IMG/VR virus record: IMGVR_UViG_3300045120_000403 | Coordinates: 1 to 26,664 of that record | Length of the DNA stretch: 26,664 nucleotides | Reading direction: 5' to 3' (one strand) | DNA from: a virus | Shown: in pieces, positions 15,853 through 23,059 of the stretch | How the letters are laid out: the number at the start of each line of letters is the position of its first letter | Position numbering within the stretch: the stretch's first letter is position 1 | Program-made: the position numbers and the translations under genes | The notes under the pieces: generated by a model | Databases searched by the model: none | The model's input: the letters and a program-made list of their open reading frames with translations, nothing else | Told to the model about the DNA's origin: nothing

Positions 15853-15897
15853 TCAGCGGCGTGAGCACCAGCGCCGCGTTCGCTTGCGTTTCGTCAT
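15853..15897 (-). CDS. Possible 14-residue highly basic peptide
   Basis: Between the SGNH hydrolase and scaffold genes, ATG 15895-15897 overlaps the hydrolase stop (ATGA) and runs to TGA 15853, encoding MTKRKRTRRWCSRR. Nine of fourteen residues are Lys or Arg, and the frame ends 17 bases before the scaffold start. The overlap and position fit translational coupling. It may equally be chance, since short frames are common. No known peptide of this type can be named. Confidence 0.25.
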   Translation of the reverse strand: MTKRKRTRRWCSRR

Positions 15898-16517
15898 GGT
15901 ATCGACAGCGCGGCAGTTTTGGCGAGCACAGCGACTACGCCGTACCCAATGCCAGTTAAATGAACTTGATCTGCAACAAAATAGGTTGCGTTGGTAGACG
16001 CCCCAGGTGCTCCGATATTCGCATTCAGCCCGGTGTCGCATAGCGCATCGGCGAATGTCGCCCAATTCGCCCGTATGTTTGTGTTCACTGTCTGCCTATC
16101 GGTCTCGAATGATCCTGGAATGCCAGCGTCTGACCGCGGCAGCAACGTGAATGCGACTACTTTCCAGCCAGCCGTTTTTCGCGTCTGACAGTATGCAGAG
16201 AAACTTGCGTAAACTTGCGCAGCGGTCAAACCGCCAAGAGCTAAATCATTGGTTCCTCCCCACGCACCAAGGATGTGTTTCGTATGCCCGTCTGCTATGA
16301 GTGGGTCTATATTGGCTGGAGCGTTGGTTATCATGCCGCCAGTGAACTGCCCGGATACGCCGAAATTTCTAACCATCCACTGGTTCGTCATGGAGAAGAG
16401 AAATTGCGTCACGTAGTCACGGTTTGCGCCTGCGCTGATGCCCAAGGTCAAACTGTCTCCGTCTCCGACATACAGGAAAGGCCCGTAATCAGGAATCGTC
16501 ATGGAAGCGAGTGACAT
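15894..16517 (-). CDS. SGNH/GDSL-family hydrolase in virion gene block
   Basis: The 207-residue protein has the SGNH blocks in order: GDSLTLG with catalytic Ser22; NFGVSGQ with Gly53 or Gly56 as the oxyanion-hole residue; GGTND with Asn90; and DQVHLTGIG with Asp183 and His186. The active-site set is complete, so it is probably an active esterase, for example removing O-acetyl groups from host surface glycan. It has no signal peptide and lies between a lectin-like virion gene and the scaffold gene. Its start is directly after the upstream stop (TAAATG), with AGG just before. A virion-associated carbohydrate esterase or a lysogenic conversion enzyme are the main alternatives. Confidence 0.8.
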   Translation of the reverse strand: MSLASMTIPDYGPFLYVGDGDSLTLGISAGANRDYVTQFLFSMTNQWMVRNFGVSGQFTGGMITNAPANIDPLIADGHTKHILGAWGGTNDLALGGLTAAQVYASFSAYCQTRKTAGWKVVAFTLLPRSDAGIPGSFETDRQTVNTNIRANWATFADALCDTGLNANIGAPGASTNATYFVADQVHLTGIGYGVVAVLAKTAALSIP

Positions 16518-17717
16518 TTAGATTACCTGTTGCAAGAACAATTGTACGTTTTTAATGGTGCCGTTCCACTGAAATGAAGCACCAGTGACATGCCCGATGC
16601 CAATGCTGCCCGCTGCAAGAGTTCCAGCCGCGCCAACAGCGGGCGGGAGACCGTCTCCAGTAATCATCACCCCCGCCGGACCCCACGAGGATGCGCGCTT
16701 TCTCACATCGATACTCATGTCTGACATACCGTTCTTGGTCACTGAAGCAGTAGCACTAAGGGATAGCGCGGTGCTGCCAACCAATCCAGACTCATATAGC
16801 ATAAAGGCAAAACCGGAAGTGCTAACCGCCACGCAGTTCGTGGCGGCGATTGTCCAGTTAGAAAAAAGTTCCGCGTAACACGCACCTTGTGAAAGATTAA
16901 GATTTCCTGCTTGCGGAAAACTCAGTGTATCTGCCGCCCTTGCCGCGCCGGCAGATACCATAGGAGAGCTTGCAAATTGATTTGCGGTCAGAGGCTCAAA
17001 CTGATTGAAATCCGCCTCGATCACGTCGCCAGCGCTGCCCATGACGATACCGTATGCAACGTTGAGGATAGATGCGTTCAGTTGCACTCGCGTCTTAGTG
17101 ACGCTGTTGATTTGCGCAGTCACGTCGAGTGTCGTCGCGCCCTGCTCAATCACGATTGTTCCGCTGCCTGATACCCTGCGCAGGAATACGCCGTAGGTGC
17201 GCGCCGACGCCGCCGCAACGAGCGTTTGCAGGATCGTGCCGCCTGGGGCCGTTGCGGTCAGCGTGGTACAGGCGTTCGGCACGCCGTCGATGCCGGTCGC
17301 TGTTTTCGCGGCCGTAATGCCGATCTTGACCCATGAGGCGTCTGTCATGTCCCGAATGGCCGCTGTTGGCGTAACAAGCTGCACGCCTGCAAGTTCGCTC
17401 AAGTAACCGCCATACGCGCCTGCCGCTGTATTCGCGCCAAGGTAGCTTGATCGAGCGATACCTGTTGCGACTTGCCCCCATAACCCGCTTGCGAGCTTTG
17501 TCCACGCGACGGAAGCGCGGGTGAATGTCGGCGTTGCAGAGCCTAGAGCAATTACCGGAATGGTATTGACGATGCCATTGCCGAGATCATCTAAAAGCAG
17601 CAAGAACGACGGCGAACCAGCGCCGCCAGCGCCGCCAGCTTCAGAATCGCTCAGCCGCGTGAATATCTCGCCACGGCGATCCGATGCAATGAATTCCTTT
17701 GGAAAACCAGCGCGCAT
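16518..17717 (-). CDS. Lectin-like virion/appendage protein (399 aa)
   Basis: The sequence is Ala/Gly/Ser/Thr-rich and beta-dominated. It contains TPTFTRASVAWTKLASGLWG, SYLGANTAAGAYGGYLSELA and TTLTATAPGGTILQTLV, followed by FNQFEPLTANQF, and an end with GIGHVTGASFQWNGTIKNVQ. This order occurs in phage structural proteins with concanavalin-type lectin domains. The first 35 residues are polar and end in a flexible GGAGGAG linker. Such proteins bind host-surface sugar or are part of a virion appendage. Its ATG shares a base with the stop of the preceding gene. Pairing with the SGNH esterase suggests a combined glycan-binding and deacetylating unit; this is inference. Confidence 0.6.
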   Translation of the reverse strand: MRAGFPKEFIASDRRGEIFTRLSDSEAGGAGGAGSPSFLLLLDDLGNGIVNTIPVIALGSATPTFTRASVAWTKLASGLWGQVATGIARSSYLGANTAAGAYGGYLSELAGVQLVTPTAAIRDMTDASWVKIGITAAKTATGIDGVPNACTTLTATAPGGTILQTLVAAASARTYGVFLRRVSGSGTIVIEQGATTLDVTAQINSVTKTRVQLNASILNVAYGIVMGSAGDVIEADFNQFEPLTANQFASSPMVSAGAARAADTLSFPQAGNLNLSQGACYAELFSNWTIAATNCVAVSTSGFAFMLYESGLVGSTALSLSATASVTKNGMSDMSIDVRKRASSWGPAGVMITGDGLPPAVGAAGTLAAGSIGIGHVTGASFQWNGTIKNVQLFLQQVI

Positions 17718-18022
17718 TACGAATACCAGGCCGCCGTGAGCAGTCCGCCTGCGATCGAAATAACGCTCAAAGTTTGAACGCCGTACAGCTCATACCCGAT
17801 CGGGTTCAACTCGCTCGCGGTGCCGTCGGTCACGTCGGCGGGCACGGTTGCGACTGTGTTCTTGACTGCGGCAAAGTCCGACGTAGCCGAGAGAATCACG
17901 CAATTGGCGCCGGCAGGCGGCGTCAGCGTTTCGGCGACACCTGCAGCAAGCGAACGCGAGGTGATGAAGTCAGAAGGCGGGCGAAGGATGTACTGGCGCA
18001 GAAAGTTAGGCAGTTTGACCAT
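17717..18022 (-). CDS. Small phage virion protein (101 aa)
   Basis: The product MVKLPNFLRQYILRPPSDFI continues with LAAGVAETLTPPAGANCVIL, DVTDGTASELNPIG, and ends in SIAGGLLTAAWYS. This set of motifs is seen in small virion proteins of podoviruses, with an extended beta-sandwich pattern, and is unrelated to any enzyme. It begins 11 bases downstream of the acb2-like gene and ends on the ATG of the lectin-like gene. A structural role, such as a head or fibre component, is likely but not directly shown. Confidence 0.6.
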   Translation of the reverse strand: MVKLPNFLRQYILRPPSDFITSRSLAAGVAETLTPPAGANCVILSATSDFAAVKNTVATVPADVTDGTASELNPIGYELYGVQTLSVISIAGGLLTAAWYS

Positions 18023-18033
18023 TGGAGTTTCCG

Positions 18034-18258
18034 TTAGAAAAATTCAGGCTTGGCGATTGCGCGAGTGAGCGCCATAAGGCCGGTTTGTAGGTCGGTCGCG
18101 CCGATGCTCACCCAACGCTGATCAAAGGCCGCGTTGGTGCGCATCTTGACAACAAGTTCCCCTAATTCCTTACCTTTTTCCTTGACCATGTTCATCGCAT
18201 CAATATCTTCTTGTGCGAGTTCGCGGTAGCCGCTGATCTTGCGATGCTGATTTTCCAT
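18034..18258 (-). CDS. acb2: Acb2/Tad1-family protein: probable anti-CBASS cyclic-nucleotide sponge
   Basis: The 74-residue protein reads HRKISGYRELAQEDIDAMN near the start and RWVSIGATDLQTGLMALTRA at residues 48-67, the signature of the Acb2/Tad1 hairpin domain. In the family this is a helical protein that assembles into a hexamer and sequesters signalling cyclic dinucleotides or trinucleotides, blocking CBASS immunity. Tyr11 and Lys26, positions I recall as ligand-contacting in the studied Acb2, are both present. ATG 18258 overlaps the upstream stop (TAATG) behind GGAGGGG. It lies between the portal and capsid genes, so it may be made late, or from an internal promoter not seen here. Activity is not shown by the sequence alone. 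Confidence 0.8.
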   Translation of the reverse strand: MENQHRKISGYRELAQEDIDAMNMVKEKGKELGELVVKMRTNAAFDQRWVSIGATDLQTGLMALTRAIAKPEFF

Positions 18259-18470
18259 TACCCCTCCTTGACTGCGTGAATTTCATCTTTGATTTCGTTG
18301 GCCGTTCTGTCGAGTTCCCACGCAACGTCAACGCTCATGCCGCGCTCGCCCCGCTTCAAGCCGAGTGCAGCGGCGAATACCTCGACAACACCCATCTGAG
18401 CTTGCAAGATTTCGTTTTGTCGGCGCAAGTCACGAATCTCCGCGCTTGCACGTTTCAACAAATCTTTCAT
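18258..18470 (-). CDS. Conserved small phage protein upstream of acb2-like gene (70 aa)
   Basis: The start is ATG 18470 (MKDLLKRASAEIRDLRRQNE), preceded by a strong AGGGGGG site; an in-frame TTG six codons earlier is less likely. Residues 1-30 form a charged helix, then AQMGVVEVFAAALGLKRG and GMSVDVAWELDRTANEIKDE. Similar small proteins with the same ending (VEVFAAALG, DVAWEL) occur in several phage genomes, but I know of no function. It ends on the acb2-like ATG, so the two are translationally linked. Confidence 0.65.
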   Translation of the reverse strand: MKDLLKRASAEIRDLRRQNEILQAQMGVVEVFAAALGLKRGERGMSVDVAWELDRTANEIKDEIHAVKEG

Positions 18471-18500
18471 TGTTTCCCCCCTTTTCAAGTTTCAGTTTCA

Positions 18501-20870
18501 TCACGGCGCTGCGGGTTTGCCGCCATTCGGTTTCGCCTTCGCCGTTTTGTCCGCAACAGCGAGCTTCGACCCCGCCATGATTTCGGCGACGCGGATTTTC
18601 GTGTGCGCTTCAAGCGTGGCCTTCCACGCCTCGAATGCTTCGCCTTTCTCGCCATTCAGCCCCTCGGCGGCGGCGTTCGCGGCGTCAATTTCGATTTGCT
18701 GCTGCTGCTGAAGCAGCGTCGCCTGCGCCGTCATGTGCGCAGTCTCTGCCTCCTGCGCCGCCTTGCGCGCATTGTGCGGCACGGCGATCGCCTCGGCCTG
18801 GGCACGCAGCAAGTCCGCCTGCGCCGTCATTGTCTTGGCCTTCGCTTCCTCGATTGCCGCGGCGAGCTTCATGCGCTCGGCCTCTTGACGCTGCGGTTCA
18901 AGCTGCTGCTCATTCAGCACTTGCTGCTGCTTCATTGCGTTCAACTGCTGGCCCGCAATATCTGCCTTCTTTAGCGTCTCCTGCGCCTGTTGCAATTGCT
19001 CTTGCATCTGGGCAATCATCTGCCCGGCTTGAGCGGCTGGTATCGGCCCCTGCGGCGTCTGAATCACGGGTTCGTCTGGTTCGCCCTTCTGCGGCCCGCG
19101 GATCTGCGGCGGGATGGTCTTGGCGATGCGCTCGGCCATTTCGTCGGCGCCGGGCCAGTCTTGATTCTTCACGTACAGATCGCCTATCACGTTCCACAAG
19201 CCCGGATTCTTCGCCATGTTCTCGGCCATGCCGTCAGCGGCCTCCTGGCGCAACGTGCTGTAGCTCGGCCCGCTCGACACCGTCGTGTCGTACTCCCCGC
19301 CGGTCATATCGTTCAGGATTCGCGTGATCGCTTGCCCGGTCTGGTCCTGCTCAACTTGCGGCGTGTTGATGGGCGCATGCCCGATCGTGCCGTCTTCGTT
19401 CATGATCTTGGCGACGCCCTGCCAGTCGTAGTAGTACGGGATCATGTAGTTGAGGCAGCGCGCGGCTTGCCTGATCGCCCTCATCAATCCATCCATGTAA
19501 TGAAATGACGCCATTTCCCCCTGGCTCTGCTGGCGCTGCTCCTGGATGCCGGATTTCGCCGTGCCTGCCGCACCAAGTCGCCCCTGGAATGTGCCTGTAA
19601 AAACTCCGGTTGTTTGTTTTACATTGTCGCCAGCGTGCATAGCGAGCGCGAGGAACCCGACTGGAATATCCGCCATCGGCTGGCGCTGCGGCGCTGGAAC
19701 AATATGCCCGTCAACCGTGGTCGGCTTGTAGAGCACGTACGGCAGAATTGAGCTCGCCACGGCGCCCCATTCGTCCTCGTGGCCTTCCTCTTGCCCTTCT
19801 GCCATCACCCACGGCGATTTGCTGCGCGCGGACACTTCCTCCGTTGCCACGGTCATGAACACGTTATAGCTTTGCGCCGGCCCCTTCGCATTGCGAATCA
19901 TCCCGCTGCGCGTGACTTTGCCTTCGATGTCGATTTCGTCGCCATACACGCAAAAGACCGGAATCCACTTGCACTTGATCTCGGTCTTTTCCAGAATATC
20001 GACGGCGGTAATTTTGTGCCACATCACCTTGCAGCGAGTGCCCGGCCGCTCTTTCTCGATCGTCACACCCGGCGGCAACTCAAGCAAGTCGTTCTTGAAA
20101 CCGCTCTCGCCATTCGATAGCAGCACCACCGTCGCGGCCGTCTTTTCGATCCGGTAATACTCGCAGATCAGCACGTTGTCCAAGCTGCCCCACGCGCTAT
20201 AACCGCTTGCGCCGTTGAATAGCGACGCATCGCATGCTTTTGCTTTCGGAAACTGCCGCTTGAATTCCTTGCGATCGATCAGCGACTCGATGAAGCACCA
20301 TTGCATGCCGCTGCCGTCTGGTTCCGTATTCAGCGGATCGATCTTCACGCTGAGCGCATTGCGGATGCGCTTGAAGCACAGCTTTTGATTGAATGTTTTG
20401 TCATCGTAGTATTCCGGCACAAGGCGGAAGTATCCGAAGCCGATTCCAGCCGCGCTGTTCACCGCTGTGTCATAAGCGGCATCGGCATTCGACTCATACT
20501 CGATGTGCCGGATCATGCCTTGGCGCACCTTCGCGGTGTCGTCATCGGCTGAGTCGCCGACAGGATGAACCTTGATGCTCGGCGTATTCTGCCGCTGATC
20601 GTTCGTGACTTGATGCAGGTACGTGGGCAGCGAATTGACCGTAATCATCGGCCGGCGCGCAATCGTGCGCTGCTGCACCGCAATCGGGTCCCACTGGTTC
20701 GTTCCGCCTTTCAGGAAAAGCAGATCGTCGCGCGCGTCTACGCGGTTCTCGCTCTCGGCGGCTTCGGCGATGGCGTAGCGTTCGCGCGCCTCATTGAGGA
20801 TGTCACTGTCCGACTGCTCGCCTGCATCCGGCAAATCTTCGGCGTCGGGTTCGTTTGTACTATAGGCCAT
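18501..20870 (-). CDS. Portal protein (P22 gp1-like)
   Basis: The 789-residue protein matches P22-type portals: YAIAEAAESENRVDARDDLL near the N-terminus, RPMITVNSLPTYLHQVTNDQ about 73-92, AVNSAAGIGFGYFRLVPEYY about 135-154, and a long C-terminal helical barrel (from about residue 600) with QMQEQLQQAQETLKKADIA and many Gln, Ala and Glu residues. P22 portal is 725 residues, so this length is typical. The dodecamer forms the DNA entry vertex and the docking site for terminase, then gp4. It overlaps the end of the GNAT-like gene by 11 bases. Confidence 0.85.
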   Translation of the reverse strand: MAYSTNEPDAEDLPDAGEQSDSDILNEARERYAIAEAAESENRVDARDDLLFLKGGTNQWDPIAVQQRTIARRPMITVNSLPTYLHQVTNDQRQNTPSIKVHPVGDSADDDTAKVRQGMIRHIEYESNADAAYDTAVNSAAGIGFGYFRLVPEYYDDKTFNQKLCFKRIRNALSVKIDPLNTEPDGSGMQWCFIESLIDRKEFKRQFPKAKACDASLFNGASGYSAWGSLDNVLICEYYRIEKTAATVVLLSNGESGFKNDLLELPPGVTIEKERPGTRCKVMWHKITAVDILEKTEIKCKWIPVFCVYGDEIDIEGKVTRSGMIRNAKGPAQSYNVFMTVATEEVSARSKSPWVMAEGQEEGHEDEWGAVASSILPYVLYKPTTVDGHIVPAPQRQPMADIPVGFLALAMHAGDNVKQTTGVFTGTFQGRLGAAGTAKSGIQEQRQQSQGEMASFHYMDGLMRAIRQAARCLNYMIPYYYDWQGVAKIMNEDGTIGHAPINTPQVEQDQTGQAITRILNDMTGGEYDTTVSSGPSYSTLRQEAADGMAENMAKNPGLWNVIGDLYVKNQDWPGADEMAERIAKTIPPQIRGPQKGEPDEPVIQTPQGPIPAAQAGQMIAQMQEQLQQAQETLKKADIAGQQLNAMKQQQVLNEQQLEPQRQEAERMKLAAAIEEAKAKTMTAQADLLRAQAEAIAVPHNARKAAQEAETAHMTAQATLLQQQQQIEIDAANAAAEGLNGEKGEAFEAWKATLEAHTKIRVAEIMAGSKLAVADKTAKAKPNGGKPAAP

Positions 20871-21201
20871 GCGCGATTCTCACTACACGCTCGGGCCGCC
20901 GAGCTAGCAGCACGCACGGCTGCTGTTGGATCGGAACGAAGCGGAATTTAGCGTAGAACTTGAGCAACTGAACCACGCTCAGGCCGTCCGCGAAAGGCTC
21001 CGGCTTTACGATCAGCGCGAGTTCAGCTTCGTCTGCTTCGCGGCAAGTTTTCCACAAGAGCGCCGTTGCTTCGCCCCTTCCTTGATCCTTCGATTGCACG
21101 GAGACGAGTTCGCGGGTTTTCTCCCAGTACTCAACTGGCAATGACTCGGCGATCGCCACCCGCAGAGACGCCGATTTGTGCGTTCTTTTTCCAGGTTGCA
21201 T
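20860..21201 (-). CDS. GNAT-like short acetyltransferase-type protein (113 aa)
   Basis: I start it at ATG 21201, 3 bases past the large-terminase stop; a TTG two codons upstream also reads in frame. The product contains QSKDQGRGEATALLWKTCRE around residues 38-57, which resembles the GNAT acetyl-CoA loop (normally R/Q-x-x-G-x-G/A) and helix, and a C-terminal LLKFYAKFRFVPIQ with ALLxR-like end, matching the FYxxxGF signature except that Gly is replaced by Arg. It is shorter than normal GNAT proteins (about 140-180), so it may be an abbreviated enzyme or an inactive relative. Its position between terminase and portal is seen in some podoviruses. Confidence 0.5.
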   Translation of the reverse strand: MQPGKRTHKSASLRVAIAESLPVEYWEKTRELVSVQSKDQGRGEATALLWKTCREADEAELALIVKPEPFADGLSVVQLLKFYAKFRFVPIQQQPCVLLARRPERVVRIAHGL

Positions 21202-21203
21202 AC

Positions 21204-22589
21204 TCAACTCATCCAGCCACCGCCAATGATGGCGCGCTGCTCAAGCGGCTTTTTCTTCACGCTCTGATTCGGAAATGGCATCCTGCCGCGCGCTAGATAC
21301 CGCTTTGCGTCCGCAGTGTGCGAAGTCCAATCGTGCAGCGGCGCGTCTTCGAATCGTTGCAGCTTTTCATCCCATTTGCGCCTGTATTGACGCAGCGCGT
21401 CGAGCGCCCGGTCCATGCGTTCCTTTGCCTGTTCCATCGTTTCCTCTGCAAACGGCAGCGGCTCCGCATTCCACTCGCACAGAGGCAGCAATTGCCGCAC
21501 CGCCTGAATCCCGTCGTCAACCGCATCGCGTTGCAGGATGCGCACTTTTACCCCGAGACTTTGCATGGTCTTCCGGCGCGTCGTTCCTGTCCCAAGTTCG
21601 CTATTGTCACCATCATGCGGCCAGATGTGATCGGCGTACACATACGGCATTTCGGCGAGCTTCTTCGCGTACCAATCGAGTCCGACGCCTGAACCTTCAA
21701 TCACGTTTATCAAGCGCACGCGACCGGAAGACGGCTGCTGAAAAAACCAAATCACTGTGCTGTCGCCGATGCCCAAATCCCAGGCGGTGCCAACAGGCAG
21801 ATTCGGAATGTGAGGGAACAAGCCAATGCGTCCTTCGCGTTCGGCGCGCGACATCAATTCGCCATAGTACGCTCCGGGTAATGCTGCATCGAAGTCGCAG
21901 TAGTACTCCTGCGCTACAATTGCGTCCGCCTCTTTTTTCCCGCGCTCTGCGGTCAACTCGCGGCGTTCGCGGTCGATAATTTCTTTCGAGATTACATTCG
22001 TTTGCTCAACAGTAAGAATCTGCCCAAACCAATCTTTATCCTCCATTGCGAATGTAACGAGTTTGGCGAAGTGGTTGCGTCCGCGCGGGGTGGAAATGAA
22101 CAGCGCCCATCCACCGTTCTCCGCAAGAATCGGGCGCAGCAATGCCCATGCAGACGGATCGGCAAGCGCATACTCGCTGAATACCACACCTACCGGCGGA
22201 GAACCGAGCAGAGAATTGAAATTGTCCGAGCCAACAACTTGCCACGTTGATCCGCCGCGCAAGCGGATAAACATATCCTGCTCTCTCCGCTGCTCGCAAA
22301 TTTCGTCCGGGAAAGCATCATCAATGCGGCGCCTGCTGGTCCTCGGATTTACAGCATCCCAGATCGCCTTACGCGCCTGATTCGCAGCAGGCAGCATGTG
22401 CCAGTAAGAGCCAATGCGCTGCATCGCGGAACATGCGGCCCAATGCAGCGCGATATCATCCTTGCCGCTGCGTCGATGCCATGCGAGCGCAATGCGCTTA
22501 ACGCCGGATTCAAGCGCGGTCCACGCCGGCAGTTGATAGTGGCGGGGCCGCCAATCGTGCGCAGGCAAACGAATGCAGTTATCTTCCAT
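21204..22589 (-). CDS. Terminase large subunit (DNA packaging ATPase/nuclease)
   Basis: Residues 38-44 (HRRSGKD) form the Walker A region with Lys43; SPPVGVVFSEY (130-140, Glu139) is the Walker B region; and STPRG at 166-170 is the coupling motif. The C-terminal RNase H-like nuclease is marked by AWDLGIGDST (Asp271), INVIEGSG (Glu298) and WPHDGD (Asp326). The 461 residues are a normal length. It cuts and pumps DNA into the procapsid through the portal. Walker A carries Asp after the Lys rather than Ser/Thr, a variant I associate with a terminase subgroup including BPP-1-like phages. ATG 22589 overlaps the small-subunit end by 11 bases. Confidence 0.9.
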   Translation of the reverse strand: MEDNCIRLPAHDWRPRHYQLPAWTALESGVKRIALAWHRRSGKDDIALHWAACSAMQRIGSYWHMLPAANQARKAIWDAVNPRTSRRRIDDAFPDEICEQRREQDMFIRLRGGSTWQVVGSDNFNSLLGSPPVGVVFSEYALADPSAWALLRPILAENGGWALFISTPRGRNHFAKLVTFAMEDKDWFGQILTVEQTNVISKEIIDRERRELTAERGKKEADAIVAQEYYCDFDAALPGAYYGELMSRAEREGRIGLFPHIPNLPVGTAWDLGIGDSTVIWFFQQPSSGRVRLINVIEGSGVGLDWYAKKLAEMPYVYADHIWPHDGDNSELGTGTTRRKTMQSLGVKVRILQRDAVDDGIQAVRQLLPLCEWNAEPLPFAEETMEQAKERMDRALDALRQYRRKWDEKLQRFEDAPLHDWTSHTADAKRYLARGRMPFPNQSVKKKPLEQRAIIGGGWMS

Positions 22590-22872
22590 CAGCCTGGTCC
22601 AGTACGTCGCTAAACTTCAAGATTTGCACGGTAAGCGGCCCACCGTCTAAACCTGAAATCGCCTGCGGCACCTTCCCATCCAGGCGCTCGGCAAGCATCT
22701 GCGTCGCCCACGGCACGCCGGCCGAGGCGAGAATCAGAAGTTTGTCCGCGGCTTGGCGCACGCGCTCGCCGTCATCCTGCGCGATGCACCGATATAGCGC
22801 CTCAAGGAAAATAGCACCGCGCTTGCGATCGTTGTTGTTTTTATTACCGGCTGGAGCGCCGCGCTTCGCCAT
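22579..22872 (-). CDS. Terminase small subunit candidate
   Basis: The 97-residue product begins with a basic, Asn-rich MAKRGAPAGNKNNNDRKRGA, a pattern typical of DNA-binding N-termini in phage small proteins of this type, followed by a helical segment (FLEALYRCIAQDDGERVRQA) and ERLDGKVPQAISGLDGGPLT. This resembles DUF5681-type terminase-associated proteins. It directly precedes the large subunit and is first in the packaging operon, which supports a pac-site recognition role. It lacks a clear helix-turn-helix, so the assignment depends on context. It lies just downstream of the promoter and dyad described separately. Confidence 0.65.
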   Translation of the reverse strand: MAKRGAPAGNKNNNDRKRGAIFLEALYRCIAQDDGERVRQAADKLLILASAGVPWATQMLAERLDGKVPQAISGLDGGPLTVQILKFSDVLDQADGR

Positions 22873-22881
22873 TTGCGCTAA

Positions 22882-22899
22882 CTTTCAATGACTTGAAAG
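22882..22899 (-). promoter_or_regulatory. Perfect 7-bp dyad at the packaging-operon start
   Basis: CTTTCAATGACTTGAAAG is an exact inverted repeat of CTTTCAA separated by TGAC. It lies 10 bases before the small-terminase ATG and at the expected transcription start of the promoter at 22905-22933. It could be an operator for a dimeric regulator, or a small hairpin at the 5' end of the late mRNA. It also partly covers the translation start area, so it could affect ribosome access. Confidence 0.45.
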
Positions 22900-22904
22900 A
22901 GCTC

Positions 22905-22933
22905 ACACTACGCGCAGCGCCGGATTATGTCAA
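22905..22933 (-). promoter_or_regulatory. Candidate sigma70 promoter of the late/packaging operon
   Basis: On the minus strand, an exact -35 TTGACA (22928-22933) is followed after 17 bases by TAGTGT (22905-22910), a weak -10. Transcription would begin near 22898, just upstream of the small-terminase gene at 22872. The -35 is perfect and the spacing ideal, but the -10 matches only three of six bases, suggesting weak or activator-dependent expression. No other promoter of equal quality was seen in the packaging region. Confidence 0.45.
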
Positions 22934-22936
22934 ATT

Positions 22937-22950
22937 CCCCCTGCCGGGGG
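22937..22950 (-). terminator. Short GC hairpin before the packaging promoter
   Basis: CCCCC GGCA GGGGG on the minus strand is a perfect 5-bp GC stem with a 4-base loop. It is followed by AATTT and then the -35 element. It may stop leftward transcription from the upstream metabolism genes just before the late promoter, but the T-run is short, so termination efficiency is doubtful. Together with the surrounding non-coding stretch 22873-23059 it is the main regulatory gap of the leftward block. Confidence 0.35.
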
Positions 22951-23059
22951 ATGCGCTGTGACGGCTGCGAGCGAGGGAGGTGCGGCGGTGAACCACTATG
23001 GCCGCAGGCGGAAATTTTGGTCCGATGGGTGAATATTATTCCGAAACTATTCCGCTGCG

